A stretch of 64,000 bases of DNA from Malachius bipustulatus (GCA_910589415.1 OU342635.1:39458929-39522928), one strand, 5' to 3'. Shown: positions 1-12,795, numbered from the stretch's first letter. The notes: generated from the letters alone by a model not told the origin. Program-made: numbers and translations.

Positions 1-2929
1 ATTCAGAACTGTAAATACCTACAGGGTGAGTTTTTTACTGGAAACTTTCAAATATTCCAGTAATAAGCCTAATAATAAGCAGCCTAAACATCTAAAGGCA
101 AAAAAGTCCCATAATAAAAGTTTATTCATTCCGCGCATAATCTTTAAATAATACGAGTACTAATAAAAAATAAAAGATGTAGCTCTAAGTCCTTTTGTAT
201 TCATAAATGATGTAAATTTTTTTTAACCGAAATTCAAGTGTTAATTCAAGAACGTGAGAAGTGGGTATAGCAATAACGGGAACCTTTAGGCAACAATTAA
301 GGTACTCAAACTCTGGTTAGAGTTAATCAATTAATGATTTTAAATGATGATAACTGGTCTTAATTACTTAATGGTTTAACTTTCAATCAAATCGTGAAGA
401 TACTCACAAATAAACCTTTTGTATTACCCGTACATAATGAAATGGTTGTGGTTTCTGTTATATAAGTTATTTCATGTAATAGCATAACTAAGGGCATAAA
501 CTATACGCTACTTATACTCGCAAACTTGGGCCATAAATAATTAATTACTATTTTAGCTGAAGTCATAATTATTATTAATAGAGCACGACTAATACACAGT
601 AAGATACCTACATTCAAGCTGAATTAATTTACCACACATTCAAATCGAAGATCAAATACTGGAGTAATTAATCCAAACTCCAACCCTTAGATACATCCTA
701 ATCAACCTGAGTACGAACAGCTTTGTAAATTACCAAATTAGGGATGGATATATTCTCATGTAAACCTGACTGGTATGAGCAACGTCCCTCAAATTGAGGG
801 ACATTTGCAGGACAATTCGTGTAAGGTTGCCTCTATGGGATAACAAACGGGTACAATTAATATCCCATCATATATGTATTAGCTATCTAGATTAACCAGG
901 GGCTGTTGTCAGTGAAGACCTATTATTCTCTTTATCTACCAGCGGCTGAAACATTGGAAGGTAGTTTCAATGCCCCTTCTCATTTAAAATTTACAGGCAA
1001 TTTAGACTGAGTAAAATTGGGATATTATTCACGTCAGATTCAGGTAATACAGCAATTCTGATTGATTCTGCTGCACATAGAAGGTAATAGTTATTTCAAA
1101 AGCCTAATTATACTTCTAATGGAATTGGAATAGGTAGGTACTCAGGATGTATTAAAAAGATTACGCTTCACTGTGAGGTGATTTTAGACTATTCAATGTA
1201 ATGTATCTCTTGTTGTTCCATTTAATGGAAAAGTCCGACGTTATGTGTAGAGAAGTTGTTATCTTATCTCTAAACTTCTTTTAATATGTTTTATTTATTG
1301 TAGCATCATCCTCAATGATACAAGCATCTTAACTATTATTAATTCACATGGTCTGAAGATGTTTCTTTTTGTTATTAATAGTTATTTTGAAAGTTTTAAT
1401 TATTACAAAAAGAGACTGTCCTAGTTGTTTCAAACTCCTTTTAATATTAAATATTAACGGGATGAAACAATACCAAAATGAACCTATTACTACTGAGACG
1501 ATATATTTTTTATATTTTTGTACTAGCATAAGGTAAGTAACTCATATAGCCGGAGTTGTCTGTTATTTCCTCGGGGTGGCATTTTCAGGACTCACGTGGA
1601 AGAGGTCGTCCCGTGATGCCAATAACTCTTTCATTGGAGGTCTTTTCAGCAGTTTGAAAGGAAGTAGCGACCTTTATTGTCGTCCAGGTTCCGAGAACCG
1701 CCTTGATGGAAACTACAAACTTTCACAATAACTTACACGAGAAGGAGATCTATTTTGAGAAATTATCTCCTTGTAGTCGGGAAGCTTTGTGCGTCATTGA
1801 ATAGTTGCCATGGTCACACTTGTCACTGGAGTTCATTTAACTTTTACTCTTAAACAAGTAGGTACAACAAGGGCTCTATTCAAATCCGATCCGTATTGTT
1901 TCCTTATGATGTTTGTAAGGAAGTTAGAGCAGCCCGATGTGTAAAAGTCAGGAAAGTTTTAAACTTCTGTGAGCTCATTTTCTATGTTTGCTTGTTCCAG
2001 GAGTTTTGTTTCATGCCGTTTAAAAGAAATGAGCGCAAAAAGTGTCTGGAATGAAACGGTTCGTGTTATGAGAAAGAAAGCACAAAAAAATTACAAATCA
2101 AACTTGCCTTCTCCGTGAATTTCAGTTTAGGAGTGGAGAGTTTGAAGCTGGGAATTGGAAAAGAAATTGAATTATATGGATAAATCTGACATTGATATAA
2201 AAAATTCTTCTCAAATTTTTGTTCTAAGGTATTTTCCTTTACAATCCTCCAACAAAGCGAATTATTATTGAACGTAAATTGAAGAACTGAAGTTTTTGAT
2301 AAACTTCGATATTTTAACATGAAAGGGGATGTAAAAAAAGTCGAGTAAAATATGAGGAAAGAATGGTGAATTGTTAAGGCATTGTAAAGATCTATAGCCT
2401 TTTTTCAACAGACAATAATTCTGAACCGCTTGGAAAAAGTAAAAAATGAAAGCCCTGTTTGTTCTCTTACTTGAAGAGTCCTGAGAGAGCACAGGGTGCT
2501 AGAAAAATTCCTGCCAATAACTCTAATAAAAAAGTTTCTCTATTTTTGATTTATCTAAAAAAGTTTCAAATAACATGCGTCGAAAAATGCTCAGTTTCCT
2601 AATAGTCAACGAATGGCTTGATTTTTACCCAAGCGATTTCTTAAGAAACTTGTTTAGGGTCCTTAGGGTGTAAACATAACAGAAGTCCTGACGTCTAGGT
2701 GGCGAGCCAGGGAAATAGGGAGGGGGGGGGGGGGGAAGAAGGTCCCAATTTTTGGGTTTCTCTAAATTATCTAAAACTTTTATCCTATAGATTTTTTTCG
2801 AAGTCTCAACCGTTTTCTTTCTCTGTTACATAATATTTAAGACGATATGAAGGTATGTTTGATGGAAAATGTGAACTAAAATAACATTTTTCGAAAATAT
2901 TTTCTTTTCTGGAGCGTATGTAACTCAAA
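1..2929. other. Intron DNA, no gene seen
   Basis: AT-rich, in the presumed intron downstream of phosphodiesterase exon 4. The part 1550-2040 is slightly richer in GC but gives no convincing reading frame on either strand, and no GAF-B or catalytic phosphodiesterase exon was found. Confidence 0.6.
2722..2735. repeat. Poly-G run (14 bp)
   Basis: Uninterrupted run of 14 G, just left of the compositional island. Confidence 0.9.
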
Positions 2930-3470
2930 AACGGTTGTAAATTCGAACCCAACTCCCTAGCTCATAACCTTGTAACGAAACGACCCCTGGTCCGTGGCTC
3001 TGTCGCGAAAAGCCACTGTGTGATCGTCTATTTACCTCTGGGTTTTCCCTAATAGGACCACTGTGTTTTCCTATGTTGTGTTTACCGTAATTACCGTAGT
3101 CACCCCTGCCCTTTTATTGAGGTATGCCAGGATTACTATGGCCGAAACGGATGCGCAAAAGAACCTATTATGACTCATGGTATCTCGGTTGAGTGGGGTT
3201 TCTTTCGGAAAAGCGGGGAAATTTACGGAGACTTGTTGTTAACTGTGGACTTCCTATCAGATGTCTAAAAGCGAGTGATGAGCGAGAGAATTCGTTTGCA
3301 AGGGCGTAAAATGGTGAAGGGCGAGATGGGCTGTGATTTTGCATAGAGAGTACAAAAAAATGGAAAGCAAAGAGAGATCCCTTTCATGCATTTTTCAAAC
3401 TCTAATCCATTTCGGATTCCACTCTTTTGCACACCTGTGCTTTCTTATTATTTCGTTTTGCTTTTGTTTC

Positions 3471-3745
3471 GGTTACAGACTACCCGGTATATTGCGGGAA
3501 TGTCTGTCTGATTTCATTTCGAGCATCAGCTCGAATTAATTAAAGAATACAACCATGTTGGTTACAGACTACCCGGGTTATGGCGGGAATGTCTGCCTGG
3601 TACCTATTCAACGATTTTCTTTACCTAATTTCCTTTTTCTAGTTTCTTTGATTTCATTTCAAGCAACTGCTTGAATTAATTAAAGAATACAACCATTTTG
3701 GTTACAGACTATCCGGTATACTGCGGAAATGTCTATATGGCGGAG
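3471..3745. repeat. Three direct repeats of a GGTTACAGACTACCCGG block
   Basis: The block GGTTACAGACTAYCCGG, followed by a GCGGGAATGTCT-type segment, recurs at 3471, 3560 and 3700. The intervening segment (AATTAATTAAAGAATACAAC preceded by a GAGC/AAGC hairpin-like stretch) is repeated as well. Confidence 0.75.
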
Positions 3746-4083
3746 ATGTCTGTCGCTGTTTACCTATTCGATGATTATTTAATTCTCATTTTGTATTTTA
3801 ATGAGCTTTACTCGTTGACTATTTCTCTTCTGCTGGGTCTTTCTATTTATTGACGTAATTGCGTAGGTACCTACTGTGGTACCGCCTAATACCTAGTTGA
3901 TTATTTTGCCTGATTTAAAAGGTGACCTGCGCTCGTGGATTTGGCGAATCTGTTTGATTATTTATTTATTTGGATTTTGCTTTGTTTTTTAGAACTTCTC
4001 TAACTACTTTTCCAATATGAAGTCCTCTTGCGACGGAATCCGGACTAACCGGATTTTAATCGGAGGTTTAATTTGGTAAGGTA

Positions 4084-4314
4084 GGGAAATTAACTCAGAG
4101 TCCACTCATTCGTCATCTCCGAGCCAATTAGGAAATTTAGAACAATGTGCGGAAGTTCTCTTGAAAGAGATTCACCCTCGCAGGGTTATAATCGGAATTT
4201 TAATTAGGTAGATGAGGGAAATTAACTCAGAGTCCACTCATTCGTCATCTCCGAGCCAATTAGGAAATTTATATTAGGATTGGGCGATCTAGAGTCCACT
4301 CATTCGTCATCTCC
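4084..4314. repeat. Direct repeats of a 56-bp unit
   Basis: GGGAAATTAACTCAGAGTCC plus the following CACTCATTCGTCATCTCCGA GCCAATTAGG segment occurs at 4084 and 4215, nearly identical, and in shortened form (AGAGTCCACTCATTCGTCAT) at 4291. Confidence 0.8.
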
Positions 4315-5200
4315 AGACACGTCCAAAGGGTTAGGAAGTCAAATTTTATCTGAGAGCGAGCTGCTGTGAGACGTCTGCTTTTATAGAGACGGTGGTCCGC
4401 TTTTTAAACACCACGCAACAATGCACCTTATTGGCACTGCCCTATACCGTGATTTATTTCTTAATCATATTTCCCTAATCACGGGACTTAGCGATTTGAC
4501 CTCGCGGCTACCTTATTGAATTGTCCTAAACCTGAACTACCTAAATTTTCCTTCAAATCGGTCAACGCGTTCTGTACCTTTCCATTGTCCCTAGCTATTA
4601 TAATTACACCTGTTCCACCTTCGTTTTGCGTTTCTACCTACTTGCAATTTCGGGACCGCAGTGAATTTTCGGCTGTTGTCATTTATTTATTCGTTTTATC
4701 GATTGGTGTAATTTTCATTATCGTAGGTAGTATACCTAACGAGTTACTATTGTCTTTTCATGGAGTTATTGTTTGATTCCTGATTTCACATTCTTTCACC
4801 CGGTCTGTATCTAGGTCATCCTTTTCTCCGTCACGCGTTTCGAGAGTGTCTTTTACAATACCCTGCCTTACCATCTGGTCAACTTCTACCCTAGCTTCGC
4901 CGTCTCTTCGATGTTGTTAAAAGTGCTGGAACTCCACTAGCTAGAGCGCTTCTATTTTATGCATATTTAATGAGCTGACGGGGATCGTTTACTTGATGTA
5001 ACGGTGGGTGGCTGCGCTTTGATTTTCTAACAATTTTACTTTTAGGTATTTACGTACCTATGTTCTCGCACTGTTTGCTTTTTTGATTTGGGCTGATTTA
5101 ATGAGGGAGATGGAAATATTTTCCTTATCATCCTACCTAGGTGCGATCCATTTCAACCTAGACGTTGTCAAGGATGTTTTCCTCTTAGTTATAATTTTTG

Positions 5201-7256
5201 TCATGAAGATTTTCTCATAAAAAGTCAAAAATTACTCTCTATAACTACAAAAAACAAATTCATCCCTCAAAACCAACATGGCGGCATATTCACAAGTAGT
5301 AGAAGTAAGTATTTTTGAATTTCGACCCTCCATCTACCACCCTACCGTAGACAATATGATCAATTTTCCGCTTTGATTTCATAATTCATTGCCTTTTTTG
5401 TCCAATTTTACCTGACTAATTATAGCTAGATGAAAAATTTAATTAAATGAAAAAAGCGCATTCTGTTCTAAAGATTTCCAAACCTGTAACTGATCATTTT
5501 GTAACAAAAAGTCTGGAAAATATTTTCTGTAATGTACCTGAAAAATTCTTGAAAGATAATCTATTCTAAAATGATAAAATTCAACCAGCGAGGAATCAAA
5601 CGCAACCCCTGCGTGGGTTGAGAATAAAAAATTTATACCTAAATACGTCCTTGAGTAAAAATTTTTTATTATATATTTTGTGTTATTATTTTAAAACTTT
5701 CATATTATTAGTACAAGAATCTCGAATCATTTCAGAAATCAGAGGATTATTAAAAATTATATCTGATACTGAGTGAAGTTATAGTAAATTATTCAGGAGA
5801 TTGGAGAATATATAAAGTTCTTATCATCATTTAGGTAGATCTTTAAAAATAAAACTACTCTTAATCCTCTACATCCTGAAAACTCTTCAAATATTGATTA
5901 ACAATAAAATCATAAAACTTTAATAAAACGAGCAAGATAAGTTGGAACTTTTCCAAACTTTGATGAAATTCATAAAAAATTAAACAAAATTAGGAGGTTA
6001 AGGTAAAATTGAAGAGAATAAGTTGTACGAAAGATGCAGTAAAATATCTGTTCTCTTATCCAAAATTATATAATTGCTTTGTAATCCCTACAAATCGATA
6101 TCATTCCTCCCAAACAATTTATTCTCTCTAATATCTCTAAAAATCATAACTTGCAAATAATAATGGACAGTTGTCAGTGAATATGAGGTGTGGGAGTATC
6201 GTTTACGCACACGTAACCGCTGATGATGTCTACCGCAGTTGTGATAGACATTTTTCGTACAAACCTTATTGGTCATTGTTTTTATTAAACATTTACTTGA
6301 GAGCTCACAATTTCTGGAACACTCTGTATATAAGAGTGATTTATGAAGTTATTTTATTAAACATTGCTTCATTATTAACAACTAACCATTATGTATTCCA
6401 TCATGATGATCAGTTCCAGAACTTGGATTTCAATTGATTATTAAATTGACCTTTACGAGTTAACAGCAAAACCGAGTTAACATGAAGCAAAGCTCTGAGC
6501 ATGTTTATTACTTATTCAAAATACTATCTCTCATTAATTCCAGTTACGGTTTCCAATCACAGAAGCTTTAATGACGATTCTCCCCTTTGAACATCCGTAC
6601 AGGCAGTTTGGGAACGAACTCGGACGGGCTTAGCAATTTGTTGGATAGGATCAAGCAGTTTTAGCGGAACTGAAGTTACAGATCTGGCTTCACCCCGATT
6701 CTGGCTTAATTTCCTAGCGAAACGTGGAAACAAAAAGACGATGCATTTCAGATAGGTAAGCGGTCTGTAATTAAACTGTTTTAACAATCGATGAGCAAGA
6801 AAATAATCAAGATGTATTCTCCCAGAGAATACTAAATTCAAAATTCGTTTTTAATATGCCGGAGGTAACTACACCCACCTACCACCGTCGTAGGTAGTTA
6901 TTGATCGAGGAAATCACGAAATAACGAAATATTCAGGCTTAATCGTTCATAACTTTATGCTTGCTGAAGTTTTCCTGAAAGTAAAAGTAGCATAGACGAG
7001 TTATCAAACAGTTGAAAGGTCACCTTTGTAGGGGTGATTTATACAGGATGGTCGAATTAAGTATTATGTTAAAATTTCAGCAATGCTTAATTTTTAATTT
7101 AATTTTTTAATTAATATTTCAGAAATAGAAATCGTTCCACAAAAGAGAAGAGAAACCAATTAGAGTTTATAGTAAAGTTACCTTTTCTAATTTTCTGACT
7201 CAATTCTTTTGTAAATAAATTTTCATTATAAAAAGTTTCTTTGAATAATTATTATA
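5201..7256. other. Intron DNA, no gene seen
   Basis: AT-rich. Open stretches at 6171-6437 (plus) and 6557-6841 (minus) show no known domain. The block 6555-6760 is less AT-rich and may be an old repeat fragment. Confidence 0.5.
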
Positions 7257-8645
7257 CAGGGTGATCAGTAATTCGCGCACTCAGAGCATGCTGCGGTAAA
7301 CTCAACTTTTTAAGAGCGGTAACTTTTCTCTCTGCAGTGTTGTAAAGTTCTTTTTTTCCATAGATATGATCGTTTCTATAAAAATAAAAGTTGCATCACT
7401 GCACTGAACATGTGAATAAGTTCGGGTTAGATGGTATTTTCATTTATTTTTTTCAGTTATTTTTATTTCCATAGCAACGAAGGCATTTTTGATATTTTGA
7501 GTTTTGGCGGTTGCCAAACTTCAAATTTTCTTTCAGATTTAGGTATGTTAGCAATTTACAACATTCTCAATTCCTCTGTAAGGTGGTTTTGTGGAAAAAA
7601 AATTGATGAATTATATGGTATCCGTTCCAGACATTACAGTAACATGAATTTTTCATTAATTTTTATCACGGTTATTGAAAAAAATTGCTTAAAACTCTGA
7701 TGAGGGATTCAATTTTTTTTGCAGAATATCCTCTATTTTAATGGGCTCTATACAGGGTGATTCTTTTGAAGCGCTCATTAGAAAAAGTTCGACTTCTAGT
7801 TGATCTAGGAATCTGAAATTTGGAATTTAGGCAACATACATAATAACGAGTCGAAATGAAATATTACCAAGATGGCGGCACATTTAAAAATGGGGAAAGG
7901 AAGTGCCATCTTTGTTTTTTTGAATTGGACACCCCATGTATGATTGCATTTTCAGATTGTCTGATAAAATTCAATAACAATGGTGCTTATAGTTGCAGTT
8001 TAAATTGAGTAGGCTATGAGTTATAAACAAGTGAAAATCACGATTTTCCAACTTTAAAGCCATTTCCAACAAAAACAGCTCAAGATATCAGAAAACGGAT
8101 TACATGTCCCTATTTTAACTTTTAAAGAGGTATCCTATTATGGAGTTGAAATGTTTATACAGGGTGGTGAAAATTATCAGATTTTTGTTGACTCTGTATA
8201 AACATTTCAACTATGCAATAGGATACTAGAAGAAAAGTTAAGATAGAGACATGTAAACCGTTTTCAGATATCTTGAGCCGTTTTTGTTGGAAATGGCTTT
8301 AAAGTTGGAAAATCGTGATTTTCACTTGTTTATAACTCATAGCCTACTCAATTTAAACTGCAACTATAAGCACCATTGTTATTGTATTTTCTCAGACAAG
8401 CTGAAAATGCAATAATGTATGGAGTGTCCAATTTAAAAAAACAAAGATGGCACTTTCTTTCCCCATTTTTAAATGTGCCGCTATCTTGGTAATATTTCAT
8501 TTCGACTCTTTATTATGTATGCTGCCTAAATTCCAAATTTCAGATTCCTAGATCAACTAGAAGTCGAACTTTTTCTAATGGGCGCTTTAAAAGAATCACC
8601 CTGTATAGCCCTGTGTTCGGAGTGCGCGAGTTACTAATCACGCTG
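7257..8645. mobile_element. TA-flanked inverted-repeat element, copy A (interrupted by a second element)
   Basis: Begins CAGGGTGATCAGTAATTCGC and ends with the inverse (...GTGCGCGAGTTACTAATCACGCTG). TA lies on both sides. It is closely similar to copy B at 8780-9353, except for an 851-bp insertion at 7753-8603. Without the insertion it is about 538 bp. No protein is encoded. Confidence 0.8.
7753..8603. mobile_element. Fold-back element nested in copy A
   Basis: Starts CAGGGTGATTCTTTTGAAGC and its right half is the reverse complement of the left half almost throughout (arms about 410 bp, short loop near 8170-8200). TATA occurs on both sides (7749-7752 and 8604-8607), and copy B shows a single TATA-like site at the same place, so the borders are supported by an unfilled relative. 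A further GTTTATACAGGGTGG block sits at the centre. Confidence 0.85.
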
Positions 8646-8779
8646 TATAACTTATAAGTTTATACATAATTAATAAAATAATTAAAATCCCAAAGTAATA
8701 AGTAGATAGGTACCTAATATTAACAGAAAAATTTTAGGAAACAATTTTTTAGAGTAACATTTTTCTAATTGCTTATCTA

Positions 8780-9353
8780 CAGGGTGATCAGTAACTCGCG
8801 CACTCGGAGGATGCTGCGGTAGACTTCACTTTTTAAGAGTGGTAAATTTTCTTACTGCAGTGTTGTAAATTCTTTTCTTCCAAAGATATGACCATTTTTG
8901 TAAAAAAAAAGGTGGCAACACTCCACTGACATGTGAATTAAGTTCGGGTTAGATGGGATTGTTATTATTTTTATTTCCATAGCAACGAAGGCATTTGAAT
9001 ATTTTATAAATTCTAAATTGCGTTTAGGCGGTTGCCAAACTTCAAATTTCGTTCAGATTTAGGTATGCTATCATGCTATCAATTTCCAACATTCTCAATT
9101 CCTCTGTAAAGAGGTTTTGTGGAAAAAAAATTGATGAATTATATGGTATCCGTTCCAGACATTACAGTAACCTGAATTTTTCATTAATTTTTATCACGTT
9201 ATTGAAAAAATTACCTTCAAACTCGAATGAGGGAAACTCTGTAGCTTGAAAACCAACCGTTGGATTAAATTTTTTTTGCAGAATATCCTTAATTTTAATA
9301 CATAGGCTCTATATCGCCCTGTATTCGGAGTGCGCGAGTTACTGATCACCCTG
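8780..9353. mobile_element. TA-flanked inverted-repeat element, copy B
   Basis: Begins CAGGGTGATCAGTAACTCGC and ends with ...GCGAGTTACTGATCACCCTG; the inverted ends are about 35 bp and nearly perfect. TA flanks both sides (8778-8779 and 9354-9355). Internal sequence matches copy A (ATTGATGAATTATATGGTAT and other blocks) in the same orientation, about 130 bp downstream of it. Confidence 0.8.
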
Positions 9354-9355
9354 TA

Positions 9356-10100
9356 GAGAGTAATTTTCGTGTTTTTTTTGAAAATAAGAAGTTTCAAATA
9401 TCAAGAAATGAAGCCATTTGTAAAGAAATAACTTTATTTTTTTTATAAAACAATATACCTATAGGAGATAAAAAATATGAACACCTAGGTAGTTTTCATC
9501 AATGAACTCTCTACTACGAGCGACTTTGAAAAGTTACCAGGAGGTGAAAAAGTTGTGGCACCGGGGTCGCGTCAAGCTAAAGGATGAATTTTTTTCCAAT
9601 AAGCCCATTTCTGTAATAAATCACCTTGTAAAGGCCAGCATAAAAAGGACTGCTTACTTGAGGAAGAATTCCTTCAACAATACACTTAAAAGAGATCACT
9701 TATGACAGAGTTCTTGTCAAAATTCCAATTCCATTAGATCCTTTACTGAAATTGGATTTCGATATCAAAACTTACTGGATGTCGTTATTTCTTGTAAAAA
9801 TAACGATCTCAAATAGCTCTTGACTCTTCCTGAGACAACGCGTTAAAATTTTTATTAGTTTTTATTTTTGATAAAACCTTTGCCACAACTTTTACGTCAT
9901 TGGGTATGTTTTATATTTAACAGTCGAAACAATCTGATCCAGGGATTCTCACTGAGGTATCATGAAAGTATATGAACCCACTCACTTTTCTTTGGTGTGT
10001 AAAATTTCTTTTTATCTTTATCTTCTTATTTATTTCATCGTATAAAAAATGTAGTAACACTCGGTAGGTATCAGATAAGTATAGTTAAAATTTTTGATAT
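9356..10100. other. Intron DNA with one short unassigned frame
   Basis: A 67-codon basic plus-strand frame at 9502-9705 has no recognisable motif. AAAAAGTTGTGGC near 9547 is mirrored by GCCACAACTTTT near 9891, which hints at a decayed inverted-repeat element. Confidence 0.4.
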
Positions 10101-10106
10101 ACTTAC

Positions 10107-10250
10107 AGCTTCACAGTAGTCCAAATCAAGTAAATACACAGCACAACGTTCACACTTTAACAAGTCTTGAGCTTCTTTCATAATTTTGGTCACTAAACAT
10201 TCTAAATTATTTTGCTCTTCAAAGATACTACGTGCTAAATTTAAGAGTAT
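10107..10250 (-). CDS. Pde6: GAF-domain cyclic nucleotide phosphodiesterase, exon 4 (start of GAF-B)
   Basis: 48 codons with phase 0 at both ends. The acceptor is TTTTTTTGCAG|ATACTC and the donor GAAGCT|GTAAGT. The peptide [18 protein letters not shown] then [20 protein letters not shown] is the linker helix and the first strand of GAF-B. LLKCERCxVxLL is conserved in PDE5/6/11 relatives, and the [21 protein letters not shown] stretch is nearly identical to what I recall for Drosophila Pde6. The exon ends in LDYCEA. The remaining GAF-B and the HD-type catalytic domain are expected at lower coordinates, beyond the left edge; I found no exon for them between 1 and 10106. The gene is therefore partial here. 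Confidence 0.95.
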
Positions 10251-10308
10251 CTGCAAAAAAAGAACTTATCATTATTCCAAATCTATGGATTTTTCATATT
10301 TCACTCAC

Positions 10309-10557
10309 TTGATTTCTTTTGTACTCCAAGACTGACACTTCGAAAAGCTGAGCATTTTGTATTCCAATTCCGCAGAAAGTCAAATATCGCTGAAAAACTT
10401 CTACGTCATGCTGGGTAAACTCTTCGGAATCGTTGGTTTTATTGATAATCTGTGCGACTCCTATAACTTCACCGTCGTAATTGCAGATTGGCATACATAA
10501 TATCAGTTTGGTCTTGTAGCCCGTTCGCAGATCCATATCGCTGCTGAAACGAGGGTC
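10309..10557 (-). CDS. Pde6: GAF-domain cyclic nucleotide phosphodiesterase, exon 3 (end of GAF-A)
   Basis: 83 codons with phase 0 at both ends. The acceptor is ATGATTTCAG|GACCC and the donor CAA|GTGAGT. It starts [17 protein letters not shown], continues [19 protein letters not shown] and ends LEYKRNQ. This is the second half of GAF-A: LTGY/RTGYKTxxxLCMPI followed by an NKxnFxxxDE-type motif, here [13 protein letters not shown] with V in place of the final E. That motif is important for cyclic nucleotide binding in this family (family knowledge). The last third, [12 protein letters not shown], begins the long helix linking GAF-A to GAF-B. Only a 58-bp intron (10251-10308) separates it from exon 4, in contrast to the 22.3 kb intron on its 5' side. 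Confidence 0.95.
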
Positions 10558-12737
10558 CTGAAATCATATAAATTGTCCGGATAACTGAAAGTTGAGATAT
10601 CAGAACCTAAACAAGTCGTTTGTAACAATATGGATAAGAACATGTTGGATATTAAGCTTTAAAAGTTGTAGGTTACAAGGTTGGGGATAATTTAATGATC
10701 CAGACTTGAGAATGTGCTTAAATTAAGCGAGACATCAAGGCAGCGATCGTTGTCAATATGGTTAATATTATTAATAATTGTTGTTGTTATTTTTGGGTTT
10801 ATTTACCCTTGGGATTTTCAGGTTATTTAAATAACTATTAGCATATCAGTTTTGTCCCGTTTTGCAGATAAAAATCCAAGTTATGCACACCCTCTAATTA
10901 CGACTAATGTCCTAAAAACTTTTCCATCAATTCCATCCCATACTTTTTGTCACGATTTCTTTTCCTATCTATAAATGACTAAAATTTATCGCTTTTGCCT
11001 TTGCCTCAACATACTCTCGATAATTGAAACCTCTCCTTTGTCATTATGTAGTTCAGTTTTTCTCCCAACTTATTTAATGCAAGCAGGACGTCAAATTATG
11101 CAAACTCCATTTTAAAGCTCACAGATGCCAATTTTTTGTACACTTTTCATATCGATTAAGGTCCGACAAAATCATATATTGTGAATTTTTTTTTATCTCT
11201 TTACACCTATACCTATCTCTTTTCTCAGGACATTTTCTCAGTTCTATACACTCGTGTCAAGTGTAAAGTTATAAAACTATAAAGTTAACACAGTTTCAGA
11301 GAAAAATAACAAACATAGACAAGTTGAGTGGATTATAAAAGATATTGGACCTTTGGAATCTTTGTCAGGTAAATATATCATAAGGGTTCATAAATCATTT
11401 AGAAACGCCACGTGAGGAAAGTTTCATTTTCACGCTACGGAAGACTTTCCAGACGGATAAGCCTCTTGTCTGTGAATATATTTAATAACTGACACTGAAG
11501 ACTTCAAGAAGTCAGGATAATCAAAAGCGCCTCAAGACAATAATAAGTTTACTTGGCATTCCTTCAAGAATTTGTAAATTGAAGTGCCCAAATAATCAGC
11601 CCCAAAATTAATGGGAACTTGAGAAGGAATTCAATTATCCCTATTATATTACCACATCTCTCTTCATCCTTTGAATTAGGAATAATTCAAAGAAAACATC
11701 CATAAAAAATATTTCACAAATTGGGAGTGTAGCTGGTCTTATCTTTTATAATTATCAGTTGAATTAACCGCTAATTAGTAGCTATATTAAGTTTAGATAA
11801 TAATATTCTACTTTGAAATTTTGAAACCTTAAAATTTCACATAGCCATTGTGAATTTTTCAAATTCATAATATTATTCTTATAGTAATTTTTTGCTACTC
11901 AATTTTTTCTGATTTCTGCTCTGAAAAAGTGGATTTTTGGTTATTTTTACTTTATTTGTTCCAGCTTTATCAACACTCTTCTCTGTATAAGTATTAAAGA
12001 TACATTTATCTGTTTATAATATTATTTGAATCTGAACAGTAACAATTTCAATTGTTTGAGCTCTTTCGCTCATGATTTTAAACCTTTTAAAGGGTTTATC
12101 CAGAAGGACGCTCATAACTTCCAACTCCGTTTCGATTCGGTAATTTTAAATTGTAGGTAATTTGATACATTTTGTAACCCTTGTTTAAAAATTAACATCG
12201 TCTAAAATTCAACAGAAAAGTCCTCAGGCATATGAACATTAGTAATTAGAATTAGCAACTTTCCTGAAGTTTTAAAACACTCCAACTCAGCTTACTCGTA
12301 CATGTAGATACCCACTCGTACCTATGTAATTTAAGAGCTTACAAAATTTATAATTAATATTTTTTCTACATTATACACACATACATGAAGGGTTAAAAAA
12401 ACGTAGAAATTGTTTCAACCCGTTACTTTTCAGACTAGCGTAGTCTACCTGTAATTATTACATCCAAACCAGATGAAGTAGAAGGTCAAAGGAACACCAG
12501 CAAATATTAATAAAGTTCACAACGCAATTATTTAAAGCCCATGCAGAAGAGATACTCAGTGACACGGCTCTATTAATTTCAGACCGATAATTCAGGAGCC
12601 TGATACTTTCACCTTAAATACTCCAAGTCATGCAAGAAATTAAGCACCAGGATTTGTTTGCACGTGTAACGTTTCGTCTAACCTGATCTCAGGATCAGCA
12701 TACCTCGTACACATTATTATGTCTAATTAATCTTTAC
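10558..12737. other. Intron 2 of the phosphodiesterase gene, 3' part, nothing recognised
   Basis: AT-rich with no convincing frame or repeat. The whole intron runs from 10558 to 32864. Confidence 0.6.
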
Positions 12738-12795
12738 ATTACTGGAGTTACTGGAGTTACTGGAGATACTTGAGTTACTGGAGTTACTTGAGTAT
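12738..12795. repeat. 9-bp minisatellite (ACTGGAGTT)n
   Basis: About six units of ACTGGAGTT with minor variants (ACTGGAGAT, ACTTGAGTT), close to the left arm of the palindrome at 12866. Confidence 0.85.

Larger units (their letters stand above)
2930..5200. other. Compositional island with direct repeats, no gene recognised
   Basis: Clearly less AT-rich than the flanking DNA. It contains the direct repeats listed at 3471 and 4084. Two open stretches on the plus strand (3333-3539 and 4516-4776) show no known motif. On the minus strand near 4830-4920 a stretch reads EVDQMVRQGIVKD, which weakly recalls the region just before the first RT motif of Gypsy-type elements; stops surround it. Best guess is an old retroelement remnant. 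Confidence 0.35.

Noticed and set aside
3471..3745. Spaced direct repeats resembling a small CRISPR-like array
   Set aside because: Spacing is irregular (89 and 140 bp), the repeats are diverged and the genome is eukaryotic; ordinary direct repeats.
4830..4920. Gypsy-like RT start (EVDQMVRQGIVKD)
   Set aside because: Too short, surrounded by stops, no following RT motif; kept only as a hint in the island description.
6557..6841. 94-codon minus-strand frame, slightly GC-rich
   Set aside because: No motif recognised and no fit to the missing GAF-B or catalytic domain of the phosphodiesterase.
9502..9705. 67-codon basic plus-strand frame
   Set aside because: No known motif, no splice or regulatory context; may lie in a decayed repeat.
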